DNA of 64,000 nucleotides from Pedobacter kyonggii (GTDB lineage: Bacteria > Bacteroidota > Bacteroidia > Sphingobacteriales > Sphingobacteriaceae). The notes under the pieces are model-generated. The model saw only the letters and a program-made list of their open reading frames with translations. It was not told where the DNA came from and made no database searches. Below, in pieces: positions 1 to 7,953 of this stretch; the first letter of the stretch is position 1, and each line of letters opens with the position of its first letter. Position numbers and translations under genes: made by a program. Location of the stretch: assembly GCF_004310665.1 (NCBI RefSeq), contig NZ_SIXF01000008.1:62001-126000 (forward strand), written 5' to 3'.

Positions 1-541
1 CAATCGAAGTGGTAATGTTAATGGCATAGGCACTGTTTTCCCACATCATATTTAAAGTTGCAGAAGTTTCACTAACATCCGAAAATTGCATGGTTAAGGT
101 TTCCACTTTATCCTTTAAAGCTTTCGTTTTTACTTTTACACGCAGCACATCGTCACTCTCTTTATAGGTGTAAGCACCCCATTGATCGGGCGTTTTGCTA
201 AAAATAACCGTCCATTCGTTTTTGGCCGGGATACTGAACAAGCCATATTCGCCAGCAGGCAGGTCTTTACCTTCAATTTGAACAGCATCGGTAAATTTAA
301 GACGTGTTGCTGCATTTGCACCATTGCGCCAAACTACACCCATAGGCTCCATGCCGCCAAAAATTTTTCTGCCTTTCACATTAGGACGTGAGTACATTAA
401 AGTTATTTTTCCCAATCCAAAATCCTGAATAATGGTTTGCCCGCTACTGGCTTGTGGTATTTTTAAATCTTGTGCATTTGCTAAATCTACCACAGCTAAT
501 AGCATGATAAATAGCGCCGTAATTTTGTTGAATAATTTCAT
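1..541 (-). CDS. DUF2911 family exported protein (partial, C terminus outside window)
   Basis: The reading frame opens with ATG at 541 and runs off the left edge without a stop, so about 180 N-terminal residues are visible. A signal peptide ends near residue 23 (ALFIMLLAVVDLANA then Q). The mature part contains the DUF2911 signature: SRPNVKGRKIFG, then GVVWRNGANAAT, then an EGKDLPAGEYGLFSIP stretch. DUF2911 proteins are secreted or periplasmic in Bacteroidota and have no established biochemical role. The gene lies tail-to-tail with nothing on the right; the next gene is also on the minus strand and ends 60 bases upstream of this start. Family call is firm, function unknown. Confidence 0.85.
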   Translation of the reverse strand, partial: MKLFNKITALFIMLLAVVDLANAQDLKIPQASSGQTIIQDFGLGKITLMYSRPNVKGRKIFGGMEPMGVVWRNGANAATRLKFTDAVQIEGKDLPAGEYGLFSIPAKNEWTVIFSKTPDQWGAYTYKESDDVLRVKVKTKALKDKVETLTMQFSDVSETSATLNMMWENSAYAINITTSI

Positions 542-600
542 TGCTTTGTTGTTTTGGTTTGTACGAATTTACGCAATAAGCTTCAAGTTTAGCAAATGTT

Positions 601-1140
601 TTAATTCTGTTCGTTGCTTAACTGGTGTTTCCTAAATCCAAAAATCAATTCATCAAAATATTCTCCATTTTTAAAAATTGTATCTTTTAATTCCGCTTCG
701 AAAACAAAACCAGCTTTTTGTAAAACCTTTTGTGAGGCGAAGTTCGTATGTGTAGTCCGTGCGAAAACTCTTTCTATATCGAAGGTGTCGAAACCATATT
801 TAAGCATTTCTTTTATGGCAAGCGAAACAATGCCTTTACCCCAAAAATCTTCAGCAATCCAATAGCCCATTTCTGCACTTTTGCTATAAATATCAGCCAG
901 TTGATGCACACCTATGGATCCGATTACTTCACCGTTTAAGACAATTGCCTTGATCTGTAAGGGGGTATGACTCAGTGCGAATCGAATAAAAGCTTCGCCA
1001 TCTTTTTTCTCGTAAGGAAATGGGAATTTATTGGTCAAATATTTAGAAATATTGAAATTGTTGGCATGTTTAACCAAACTTTCAACATCACTTGGTTGAT
1101 AAGGGCGTAAAATTAATTGCATTGTGTGTGATTTTATCAA
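601..1140 (-). CDS. GNAT family N-acetyltransferase (RimJ/RimL-like)
   Basis: This 179-residue protein has the layout of the RimJ/RimL branch of the GNAT superfamily, which moves acetyl groups from acetyl-CoA to amines such as protein N termini, antibiotics or amino acids. Supporting segments are the N-terminal LILRPYQPSDVESLV strand-helix, the central GYWIAEDFWGKGIVSLAIKEML block containing the acetyl-CoA pyrophosphate-binding turn, and the FARTTHTNFASQKVLQKAGF block, where the Asn-x-x-Ser and KAGF are typical. No signal peptide, so cytosolic. A second in-frame ATG at 1122 (MQLILRPY) fits the family start better than the first. It is divergent from the ABC exporter at 1197. Substrate cannot be told. 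Confidence 0.85.
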   Translation of the reverse strand: MIKSHTMQLILRPYQPSDVESLVKHANNFNISKYLTNKFPFPYEKKDGEAFIRFALSHTPLQIKAIVLNGEVIGSIGVHQLADIYSKSAEMGYWIAEDFWGKGIVSLAIKEMLKYGFDTFDIERVFARTTHTNFASQKVLQKAGFVFEAELKDTIFKNGEYFDELIFGFRKHQLSNEQN

Positions 1141-1196
1141 GATGAATGTGCTTTGTAACTTTTCATTAAAACTAAAGTCAGAAACAAAATGCTTTT

Positions 1197-1829
1197 ATGT
1201 TACACTTCAGTCAATTTGAAAAATCTTATTTCAACCATCTTGTTTTAAAGATAGATAATATTAAAATTCCTGAAGGCATTTTCTGGATAAAAGGAAGTAA
1301 CGGCTCAGGGAAAAGCACACTGCTAAAAGCAATTGCCGGGATATTATCATTTGACGGAGATATAGCCATAAGCACTATTTATTTAAAAAATCATGGCGTT
1401 TCTTACCGAAAGCTTGTAAACTTTGCCGAAGCCGAACCACTGTACCCCGAATTTTTAACCGGATTTGAAATGGTTGATCTTTTCGCTAAAGCTAAGGGGG
1501 CAGTTGCTGGTCAGGAAGAGGCTTTAATTACAGAAATGGGAATGAGGCCTTACATTCATAATCCGTTGGGTTCATATTCTAGTGGCATGTTAAAAAAGTT
1601 GTCGTTGGTTTTGGCTTTTTTAGGACAACCTAAATTGATCTTATTAGACGAACCTTTAAATACAATCGACGTAGAATCATTAGAAATATTATACCGTTGG
1701 ATTAATGAGAAATACCAAAATGAAAAAATCAGTTTTTTCCTGTCCTCACATCAGCCATTGGATGAGTTAAAACTGCCCGGACTTAAACAGATCAATATTC
1801 AACATAAAAAAATAATACTGAATTTTTAA
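1197..1829 (+). CDS. ABC transporter ATP-binding protein
   Basis: A 210-residue ABC ATPase. Walker A is GSNGSGKST at residues 33-41 and Walker B is LILLDEP followed by a D-loop-like LNTID. The signature motif is divergent, YSSGMLKK where LSGGQ is usual, which is seen in exporter ATPases of the CcmA/ABC-2 type. The final H-loop histidine is present in FLSSHQP. Its stop overlaps the start of the downstream membrane protein (TAATG at 1827-1831), so the two are translationally coupled and almost certainly form one exporter. Short length suggests a dedicated half-transporter ATPase. Cargo is unknown. Confidence 0.88.
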   Translation: MLHFSQFEKSYFNHLVLKIDNIKIPEGIFWIKGSNGSGKSTLLKAIAGILSFDGDIAISTIYLKNHGVSYRKLVNFAEAEPLYPEFLTGFEMVDLFAKAKGAVAGQEEALITEMGMRPYIHNPLGSYSSGMLKKLSLVLAFLGQPKLILLDEPLNTIDVESLEILYRWINEKYQNEKISFFLSSHQPLDELKLPGLKQINIQHKKIILNF

Positions 1830-2956
1830 TGTCGTTGCTTTCAAACACTGCCTTAAAGAAAATATTTGTTGCTGGTTTTTACAGAACCCATGCAGGTATG
1901 TTGGTATTCATCTTTATGATGTTGATCAGTTACTGTTTGTTTATCAATACCCTGGGCACTGTTCGGCCAGACCAGATTGATTTCTGGCAGTTTTTCTTTA
2001 CCATTAGTTTGGTGAGTAATCCACTGATGATGACTTTCTATCTTATAGGGAGCTCATTATATACTTACAAAAGCTTAAAATATGTTTTAAGTCAGCTTGT
2101 TTTGCCTCAGCAAGAGTTTCTGTATTATAGTTTCACCTCGTCAACTAAAAAACAGCAGTTTATGGCCTGGTGTGTAGTGCAGGTCTACATATTTATTCCT
2201 GTATTGTGTTATACGTTATATGCCATAAGCATTGGAATTGTATTTGGATATTATCTTATTTCTATCGGGATTTTGCTGTTTCAATTGCTTCTGGTTTTAG
2301 CGGGCACTTATATCTGCCTAAAAGAAAATAACCGCTTAATCGTCGCTAATAAACCAAGTTGGTTAATCAGGATCAGCAGAAAATGGAGCAAGCCAGTTTT
2401 TTTGTTGTATAGTTTTCAGGTTTTCAATCAATCCAAGCTGGCTTATGCGCTAACCAAATTGCTTTCTTGGGTGCTGATTTCGAGTGTGTTTGTAGTTTTT
2501 GCTGATCTTAAAGATGATCCAAGACTGTTGATGCTCATTACCACCTGTATTGTTATTGCCCATGTGGTGCTTATCTATCATGAGAAGATTTTTAATAATA
2601 GGTACTTATCGTTTCTGCCAAATTTTCCCTTTACCACGGGAAAAGTGTTCTTTAGCTTTTGCTTAAACTACCTTGTTTTATTATTGCCAGAAATATGTTG
2701 GATATTCAGCAGCTTTGGTATTTTAGTATCGCTCGAATTAATGGTATTTGCATTTTCGGTTATACTGTTATTCAGAAGTTTACTCATGTTAAATGCAATG
2801 CAGGTTAAGCAATTTTTGATATGGGTTTTTTGCCTGTTTTTCCTATTTTACCTGTTCATTATGTTTGGCTTTGGATTAATCCTTATTCCGCTAAATATTA
2901 TTGTTGCATGGGTTGTTTTTAGGAGGAATTATTTGAATAACAGTATTTTGTGTTGA
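1829..2956 (+). CDS. ABC exporter membrane subunit (predicted)
   Basis: This 375-residue protein is strongly hydrophobic, with about eight to ten membrane segments spread over its length (for example residues 23-42, 53-75, 112-140, 140-165, 205-225, 235-250, 275-305 and a long hydrophobic C terminus). It shows no enzyme motif. Its start overlaps the stop of the ABC ATPase by one base, and no other permease is nearby, so it is most likely the transmembrane partner of that ATPase. I do not recognise a named family in it. It ends 13 bases before the convergent gene that follows. Confidence 0.7.
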   Translation: MSLLSNTALKKIFVAGFYRTHAGMLVFIFMMLISYCLFINTLGTVRPDQIDFWQFFFTISLVSNPLMMTFYLIGSSLYTYKSLKYVLSQLVLPQQEFLYYSFTSSTKKQQFMAWCVVQVYIFIPVLCYTLYAISIGIVFGYYLISIGILLFQLLLVLAGTYICLKENNRLIVANKPSWLIRISRKWSKPVFLLYSFQVFNQSKLAYALTKLLSWVLISSVFVVFADLKDDPRLLMLITTCIVIAHVVLIYHEKIFNNRYLSFLPNFPFTTGKVFFSFCLNYLVLLLPEICWIFSSFGILVSLELMVFAFSVILLFRSLLMLNAMQVKQFLIWVFCLFFLFYLFIMFGFGLILIPLNIIVAWVVFRRNYLNNSILC

Positions 2957-2969
2957 TGTTATTTCTGCC

Positions 2970-3329
2970 TTAAATATTCGCGAATAAAAAGTTTAATCTT
3001 GTAAGCTCTGTTTTTATCTGATTCATACCGATTAAACCTCCAGACATGCCACTCGACTGCTGAAAAACATTTACAATAAGTCCGTTTTCAGTACTAGGTG
3101 ACATGGTTACGCTAAATTTATAATAGGTTGCAAATGCGCCTAATAAAAGCCGTTTGGTTCGGCTCCCTTTCTCTAAAATTAAATTTCCATATTGCTGGTC
3201 GAAGACTTTATAGCCTTGTTGTTCCATGAGAACGGTAATTTTTTTAGTTATTTCTTCAAAAGAAACTTCTTTATATAAATTCGAAATCAATCCATCAACA
3301 GTTTGCATGTTTTTTATAAAATGTGCCAT
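2970..3329 (-). CDS. Conserved small protein of unknown function
   Basis: A 119-residue soluble protein with no signal peptide, membrane segment or motif that I recognise. The sequence alternates short amphipathic helices (MQTVDGLISNLYKEVSFEEITKKITVLMEQQG) and strands (YKVFDQQYGNLILEKG, RLLLGAFATYYKFSVTMSP), ending in a Gly-rich turn SSGMSGGLIG. It starts 18 bases after the stop of the upstream dacB-like gene on the same strand, so co-transcription with it is likely. Function unknown; the compact alpha/beta pattern argues that it is a real gene. Confidence 0.6.
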   Translation of the reverse strand: MAHFIKNMQTVDGLISNLYKEVSFEEITKKITVLMEQQGYKVFDQQYGNLILEKGSRTKRLLLGAFATYYKFSVTMSPSTENGLIVNVFQQSSGMSGGLIGMNQIKTELTRLNFLFANI

Positions 3330-3347
3330 ATTTTATATCAGTTAATT

Positions 3348-4754
3348 TTATTTGAGTCCATCTAATACCTTGAATAATTTTTTGTTAATCCCGCTTCCGC
3401 TATAGTTATTGATATTAATAACGATTACATATTTATTGCCTGCAGCATCAGTATGATATCCTGCAAATGCCGAAACATCATTTATCGTTCCACTTTTAAT
3501 TTTCATACCGTTGTACTCGGGTAAGGCCTTATAATAATCTGCGAACCAGTTTTCTTTCTGGATCTGGAAAAGTATACTCGCCATTGCCGAAGTTGTTATT
3601 CTATCTCCCGGAGAAAGTCCGCTGCCATCAATAATGTTTAATGCCGTTTTATCAATGCCCTTATCGGCCCAGAAATTGATTTCGGTTTCCGCTCCTTTAC
3701 TTGTTGTACCTGCTTTGCCTGATTTTAATGCAATGGCTTTTAAAAGTGATTCGCCATATAAATTGATGCTTTTCTTTAAAAACCAGTAGGTCATTTCACT
3801 TAAACTAGGCGAGCTAATGGTGCTTATTTTCTGTGTAACCGAAGGAATGACCTGATTGTTCAAGGTTATTAACCTTGCCGTTGTGGCTTGCTGGCCGGTC
3901 GAAATACCCAATCTTTTCAAAGTATCCTGTAAACGATAAGCGCAATCAAAAGCAGGGTCGGGGGTTGCGACTGAAATGCCCGATTTGCTAATGCCCATGC
4001 CCCAGCTACCTCGGATGTAGGCCGTATTGCTATACGGAGGAAAAAAAGCATAGGCCCGATCTCCAGATCCTGGATCGCCAGTTTTTAATTCATTTACAAT
4101 TTGCACATAAGGTGTAGCCGGAACTGTTTTTATAATCTTCACTTCATCTGCTGTACTACTTCCAGGTTTCATATGAATATCGAATTGATTTTCTCTCCAT
4201 GCTAAGCCAGAAGTCCCGGCACCATAATAATTGCCAATATCCTGCCAAACCCAGCCATCAGGTGTTGTTTGTGTGCCGAAAACGCGATCATCGCCAATTA
4301 TTGTGCCTTCAATTTTTTTAATTCCGACAGATTTTATTGCAGTAACCCATTGCGTTAAAACTGCATTCTCTTTGTTTTGATATCGCCAGGAGCCCAGAGT
4401 TGGATCGCCACTGCCAATAATGATCAGGTTTCCTTTTAATATTCCATCTGTAGTAATTGTTCCGGTATAGGCCAATGTGGTTTGGAATTGAAAATCCTTC
4501 CCTAAAATACTGAAAGCCGTGGCCGCAGTAATGGTTTTCAGCGTAGAAGCCGTGGCAAGACCAATCTGCTCGTTTTTGGAAAATAATGTTTTTCCTGTAT
4601 TGGCATCTAAAACGCAAAGTGAAGCAATTGCATGTTTTGCCTGTTCATCATTTAATAAATTGTTGAAGGCTTTTTCGAGATTCTGGATTCTATTTTGAGC
4701 AAGTGTAACTGTTGCTGAGAAAACAAACAGTAATAGTAATTTGAAAAATTTCAT
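3348..4754 (-). CDS. dacB: D-alanyl-D-alanine carboxypeptidase/endopeptidase, PBP4 family (S13)
   Basis: This 468-residue penicillin-binding protein trims or cleaves peptidoglycan stem peptides in the periplasm. A signal peptide ends at about residue 19 (TVTLA-Q). The catalytic serine motif is S70-T-L-K73, the second motif is SIN within KKSINLYGESLLKA, and the third is KSGT near residue 435. The spacing between first and second motifs is large because family S13 carries an inserted domain, visible here as the GNLIIIGSGDPTLGS to DPAFDCAYRL region. Length agrees with the family. It heads a probable two-gene unit with the small gene at 2970-3329. Upstream lies a palindromic and tandemly repeated stretch (4811-4892). 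Confidence 0.92.
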   Translation of the reverse strand: MKFFKLLLLFVFSATVTLAQNRIQNLEKAFNNLLNDEQAKHAIASLCVLDANTGKTLFSKNEQIGLATASTLKTITAATAFSILGKDFQFQTTLAYTGTITTDGILKGNLIIIGSGDPTLGSWRYQNKENAVLTQWVTAIKSVGIKKIEGTIIGDDRVFGTQTTPDGWVWQDIGNYYGAGTSGLAWRENQFDIHMKPGSSTADEVKIIKTVPATPYVQIVNELKTGDPGSGDRAYAFFPPYSNTAYIRGSWGMGISKSGISVATPDPAFDCAYRLQDTLKRLGISTGQQATTARLITLNNQVIPSVTQKISTISSPSLSEMTYWFLKKSINLYGESLLKAIALKSGKAGTTSKGAETEINFWADKGIDKTALNIIDGSGLSPGDRITTSAMASILFQIQKENWFADYYKALPEYNGMKIKSGTINDVSAFAGYHTDAAGNKYVIVININNYSGSGINKKLFKVLDGLK

Positions 4755-4810
4755 TTTTACAAGTAAAAGATTATTAGATCAAAAGGTTAGTCTAGTTGAT
4801 CTAAAATTCG

Positions 4811-4892
4811 TAATCACTAAATTATATATAATTTAGTGATTATGATCTCTTTTTTATATGTAATTTAGTGATTATAATCTCTTTTTTTATGT
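4811..4892. repeat. 32-bp perfect palindrome fused to a 32-bp tandem repeat
   Basis: Positions 4811-4842 form a perfect 32-base palindrome centred on TATATA with arms TAATCACTAAAT and ATTTAGTGATTA. Its right half begins a tandem duplication: 4829-4860 and 4861-4892 are near-identical 32-base units that both contain TAATTTAGTGATTAT followed by ATCTCTTTTTT. The block lies between the start of the DD-carboxypeptidase gene and the stop of the CDP-alcohol phosphatidyltransferase gene, so it could be a terminator for the latter, an operator for the former, or a local replication-slippage product. Confidence 0.8.
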
Positions 4893-4902
4893 TACAGCAA
4901 AT

Positions 4903-5505
4903 TTATCCATTAAACAGTTTGTTGCGTTTAATTTCTTTTCCCTGCCTTAATTTTACTGCGTGATAGATAGTCGGCACATCGTTGGTCCATTTTTTTAGTG
5001 TGAAAACAATGGCAAGTATTTCTAACCTCGTTGCCAGCCCGATCCAAAAGCAAAGTTCAAATAATACCACCGATTCGCAATGAACCATAATTTCGACTAA
5101 GGTTGAGAACAAAACCAACGTCCAGATTTTAGCTCCAATAGAATGGGTAGCAATTTCCTTTTTAAATTTTATATAACTTAGTACGTATGTTGAAGCTTCG
5201 AAAGCACCAAGTACAATCAGTTTTACCAGGTTGATTTTGAAAAAATCGGGACATTGGATATAAGTAGCAACGGCTACTGAAATAAAAAATACCTGATCGA
5301 TGCTAGAGTCTAAGCGGCGTAATTTTTCGGAGGAGATATTGAGTTTTCTGGCTATTATTCCATCGAATACATCTGTTAATAAACCGATCGATAATAATGT
5401 GATTGCAAGAAAAGAATAATGATTGACGTGGAAAAAGCTTAATAGAATTATTATAAAACCAATCAGTAACCTGGAATATATTAAAGCGATTGGAATATGT
5501 TTCAT
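4903..5505 (-). CDS. CDP-alcohol phosphatidyltransferase family membrane protein
   Basis: A 200-residue membrane protein of the family that joins a CDP-activated lipid headgroup donor to an alcohol during phospholipid synthesis. The active-site region is at residues 45-70: D45, D48-G49, A52-R53, then D66 and D70. This keeps all four metal-binding aspartates, but the conserved glycine that should stand four residues before D66 is a leucine (L62). About five to six hydrophobic segments are visible (7-30, 31-45, 72-84, 92-110, 130-160). It follows asd on the same strand, but a strong terminator separates them. Substrate is not predictable; the glycine change lowers certainty about activity. Confidence 0.8.
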   Translation of the reverse strand: MKHIPIALIYSRLLIGFIIILLSFFHVNHYSFLAITLLSIGLLTDVFDGIIARKLNISSEKLRRLDSSIDQVFFISVAVATYIQCPDFFKINLVKLIVLGAFEASTYVLSYIKFKKEIATHSIGAKIWTLVLFSTLVEIMVHCESVVLFELCFWIGLATRLEILAIVFTLKKWTNDVPTIYHAVKLRQGKEIKRNKLFNG

Positions 5506-5524
5506 ATTGGAGAGAGGGTATAAA

Positions 5525-5557
5525 AAAAGTCCCTCGATTTTACACCGAGGGACTTTT
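5525..5557 (-). terminator. Intrinsic terminator after asd
   Basis: A 12-base perfect stem (AAAAGTCCCTCG at 5525-5536 with CGAGGGACTTTT at 5546-5557) and 9-base loop, with a T-run following on the minus strand. It sits 14 bases past the asd stop and just upstream of the phosphatidyltransferase gene. Confidence 0.88.
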
Positions 5558-5571
5558 CTTGAGGATATTGA

Positions 5572-6561
5572 TTAAACTAATTCTTTCTGAATTAGATATT
5601 CGGCAATCTGAACGGCATTAGTGGCAGCGCCTTTGCGCAAGTTATCAGCAACAATCCAAAGATTTAAAGCTTTAGGCGCTGATTCGTCTCTACGGATACG
5701 GCCTACAAAAACTTCATCTTTTTCATGAGCATCTTTTGGCATTGGGTATTTTAAGTTGGCAACATCATCAACAACGATTATGCCTGGTGCTTTTTCTAAA
5801 ATACTGCGCACTTCAGCTAAATCGAAGTCATTTTCGAACTCAATGTTTACTGATTCTGAGTGACCACCCATTACCGGGATACGAACTGTAGTAGCGGTAA
5901 CTTTAATGCTATCATCGCTCATGATTTTGTTCGTTTCCTTAACCATTTTCATTTCTTCTTTGGTATATCCGTTATCTGTGAAAACATCGATATGTGGAAG
6001 AACATTCAAATCAATTTCGTATGGATAAGCTTTAGGGCCATCAATGCCTTTACGCTCGTTCATTAGCTGCTCAACAGCTTTAACACCTGTACCTGTAACC
6101 GATTGATAGGTAGAAACGATTACACGTTTAATTTTGTATTTATCGTGTAAAGGTTTTAAAACCACTACCATTTGAATGGTAGAACAGTTCGGGTTAGCAA
6201 TGATTTTGTTATCGATAGAAAGTTCGTGTGCATTAACTTCTGGTACAATTAATTTAATTGCAGGATCCATTCTCCATGCAGAAGAGTTATCGATAACGGT
6301 TGTTCCGGCTTCTTTAAAACGTGGAGCATGCTCTAATGAAGTATTTCCACCTGCTGAAAACAAAGCGATATCTGGTTTCATGCTGATTGCAGTATCCATG
6401 CTAACAATTGGGAACTTCTTACCCTTAAAAGTAATTTCCTTGCCAACACTCTTTTCTGATGCTACGGGAATCAACTCTGTTAAAGGGAAATTTCTTTCCT
6501 CCAATACTTTTAACATGACAGTGCCTACCAATCCGGTGGCACCTACTACTGCTACTTTCAT
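5572..6561 (-). CDS. asd: Aspartate-semialdehyde dehydrogenase
   Basis: The 329-residue enzyme reduces aspartyl phosphate to aspartate semialdehyde with NADPH, the branch point to lysine, diaminopimelate, methionine and threonine. The N terminus holds the nucleotide-binding GATGLVGTVML (residues 7-17). The catalytic cysteine is C126 in NPNCSTIQ, and the substrate-binding region includes RIPVMGGHSESVNIEF with the active-site histidine. Length and motif order match the bacterial family. It is monocistronic by appearance, bounded downstream by a strong terminator and upstream by a 500-base non-coding stretch. Confidence 0.96.
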   Translation of the reverse strand: MKVAVVGATGLVGTVMLKVLEERNFPLTELIPVASEKSVGKEITFKGKKFPIVSMDTAISMKPDIALFSAGGNTSLEHAPRFKEAGTTVIDNSSAWRMDPAIKLIVPEVNAHELSIDNKIIANPNCSTIQMVVVLKPLHDKYKIKRVIVSTYQSVTGTGVKAVEQLMNERKGIDGPKAYPYEIDLNVLPHIDVFTDNGYTKEEMKMVKETNKIMSDDSIKVTATTVRIPVMGGHSESVNIEFENDFDLAEVRSILEKAPGIIVVDDVANLKYPMPKDAHEKDEVFVGRIRRDESAPKALNLWIVADNLRKGAATNAVQIAEYLIQKELV

Positions 6562-7074
6562 TTTAAATTTTAATTATATATTATTAAACATTTGATATAA
6601 GCCCAAATATGCTAAAAATAAAGCTTATATCCCTATTGTTACCAATTAAATTTGCTTTTAATATTTGAAATTTTTGGTTTACAATAGAAAATATGGTCGA
6701 CGACATAAAGCTTTAGATATTAAAAACTGTTGTTTTCTTTTTTGGAAAGCAGGTTCCAGTGCGTATCGGTTACGAAAGTCCTGCTATCACTATAATCTTT
6801 TTAAACAACTACTGTCATGCTGAGGCACGAAGCATCTGTTTCATCGGTTGCAGACAACAAGATTTATAGGTACAGCAATTAAAAAGTATTGCCGTTCTAT
6901 CAGGTTTAATTAACCTAAGTCAGCCGAGATCTAACATGAAGAGATCACTAGTGCATTAGTGAACGTCCAAACGGAGGTTTCAGAAGTTTCTAATAGGCAA
7001 AGTATTAGTGACCTTTGGAAGTCTTGGTGCAGAAAACCCCGCAGTTTTTTTGAAACCTGCGGGGTTTGGAAAAT
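6562..7074. other. Non-coding interval with REP-like sequence
   Basis: No convincing gene lies here. The left part is AT-rich and should carry the asd promoter. The central part includes a segment around 6820-6840 reading TGTCATGCTGAGGCACGAAG, which resembles the opposite-strand GTGCCTCGCAATGACG at about 11937-11953 and belongs to a repeat style common between genes of this group. The right end is the terminator of the isomerase operon. Confidence 0.55.
7034..7067 (-). terminator. Intrinsic terminator of the sugar-catabolic operon
   Basis: An 11-base stem, AAACCCCGCAG (7034-7044) pairing with CTGCGGGGTTT (7057-7067), begins 8 bases after the last gene of the long minus-strand block and ends in a short T-run on that strand. 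Confidence 0.82.
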
Positions 7075-7944
7075 TTAAATCAAATTGGCTTTGATATAAT
7101 CGCAGCTTGTTTTGATTGAGCCAACCGGATCAGGTTGATAATTGGTTTCGTGCTCTACAAAGAAATGCTGCACGCCCGAAAGTTTTGCCTGCGCAAAAAT
7201 GCTTTTAAAATCAATAGAACCTTTGCCAATCTCGGTATTCCACTCTGGTTTGGCTTTGTCCATATCTTTAACGTGCCACATAGGGAAACGGCCTGGATAT
7301 TTTTTAAACAAAGCTAATGGGTCGTTACCCGAGCGTACTACCCAGTATAAATCCAATTCGAAATTTACAAGGTTTTTATCGGTCTCGCTTAAGTAAACAT
7401 CATAACCAGTAGTATCGCCTAATTTTTTAAATTCGAAATCGTGGTTGTGGTAAGCGAATTTTAAGCCAGCTGCTTTTGCAATTTCAGCAACCTTATTAAA
7501 ATCATCAGCGGTTTTCTTAAAGCCATCTACACCTTTGCTCATATCTACATGCGCACCAGCAATGGTAAAGTATTTACCACCAATGGCTGCCGAAGATTCG
7601 ATATCGGCTTTTAATCTATCTGTTTTTCCAGTTTTTACAAAGTCGTCCATATGATAATGACCACTTGGTGCTTTTAAACCGTTTGCATTTAATAATGCTT
7701 TAAGTTCTTTTGGTGTTAAGCCCCAAAATTTTCCGTTAGAAAAACCATAGGTTTCTACTTCTTTGTATCCGGCTTGTGCCACTTTTTCGATGATGCCTTT
7801 TACATCCTTTGGCAGTTCATTACGTAAAGAGTACAATTGTAAACCAATATTTTTGTTTACTTTATCAAAGGCAAACGATGGAATTAATAATGCAGCTCCG
7901 GCAGCTAATCCTGCCTGTTTTAAGAATGTTCTTCTTGAATTCAT
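7075..7944 (-). CDS. Tat-exported sugar phosphate isomerase/epimerase-like TIM barrel, copy 1
   Basis: A 289-residue AP_endonuc_2-type TIM barrel. The N terminus is a twin-arginine signal: SRRTFLKQAG then a hydrophobic stretch to about residue 26, so the mature protein is probably periplasmic. Metal and substrate residues typical of the fold are visible: Glu in EVETYGF, His-Asn-His in YHNHDFEF, Asp in ELDLYWV, His in WHVKDMD, and the terminal Glu in FVEHET. It is close kin of the adjacent gene 7954-8829 (same GLQLYSLR start and DLYWVVRSGNDP core), so the two arose by tandem duplication. Members of this fold can be isomerases, epimerases, or lyases/hydratases acting on keto-sugars; context here favours a keto-glycoside substrate. 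Last gene of the operon. Confidence 0.85.
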   Translation of the reverse strand: MNSRRTFLKQAGLAAGAALLIPSFAFDKVNKNIGLQLYSLRNELPKDVKGIIEKVAQAGYKEVETYGFSNGKFWGLTPKELKALLNANGLKAPSGHYHMDDFVKTGKTDRLKADIESSAAIGGKYFTIAGAHVDMSKGVDGFKKTADDFNKVAEIAKAAGLKFAYHNHDFEFKKLGDTTGYDVYLSETDKNLVNFELDLYWVVRSGNDPLALFKKYPGRFPMWHVKDMDKAKPEWNTEIGKGSIDFKSIFAQAKLSGVQHFFVEHETNYQPDPVGSIKTSCDYIKANLI

Positions 7945-7953
7945 CTCTTAAAT

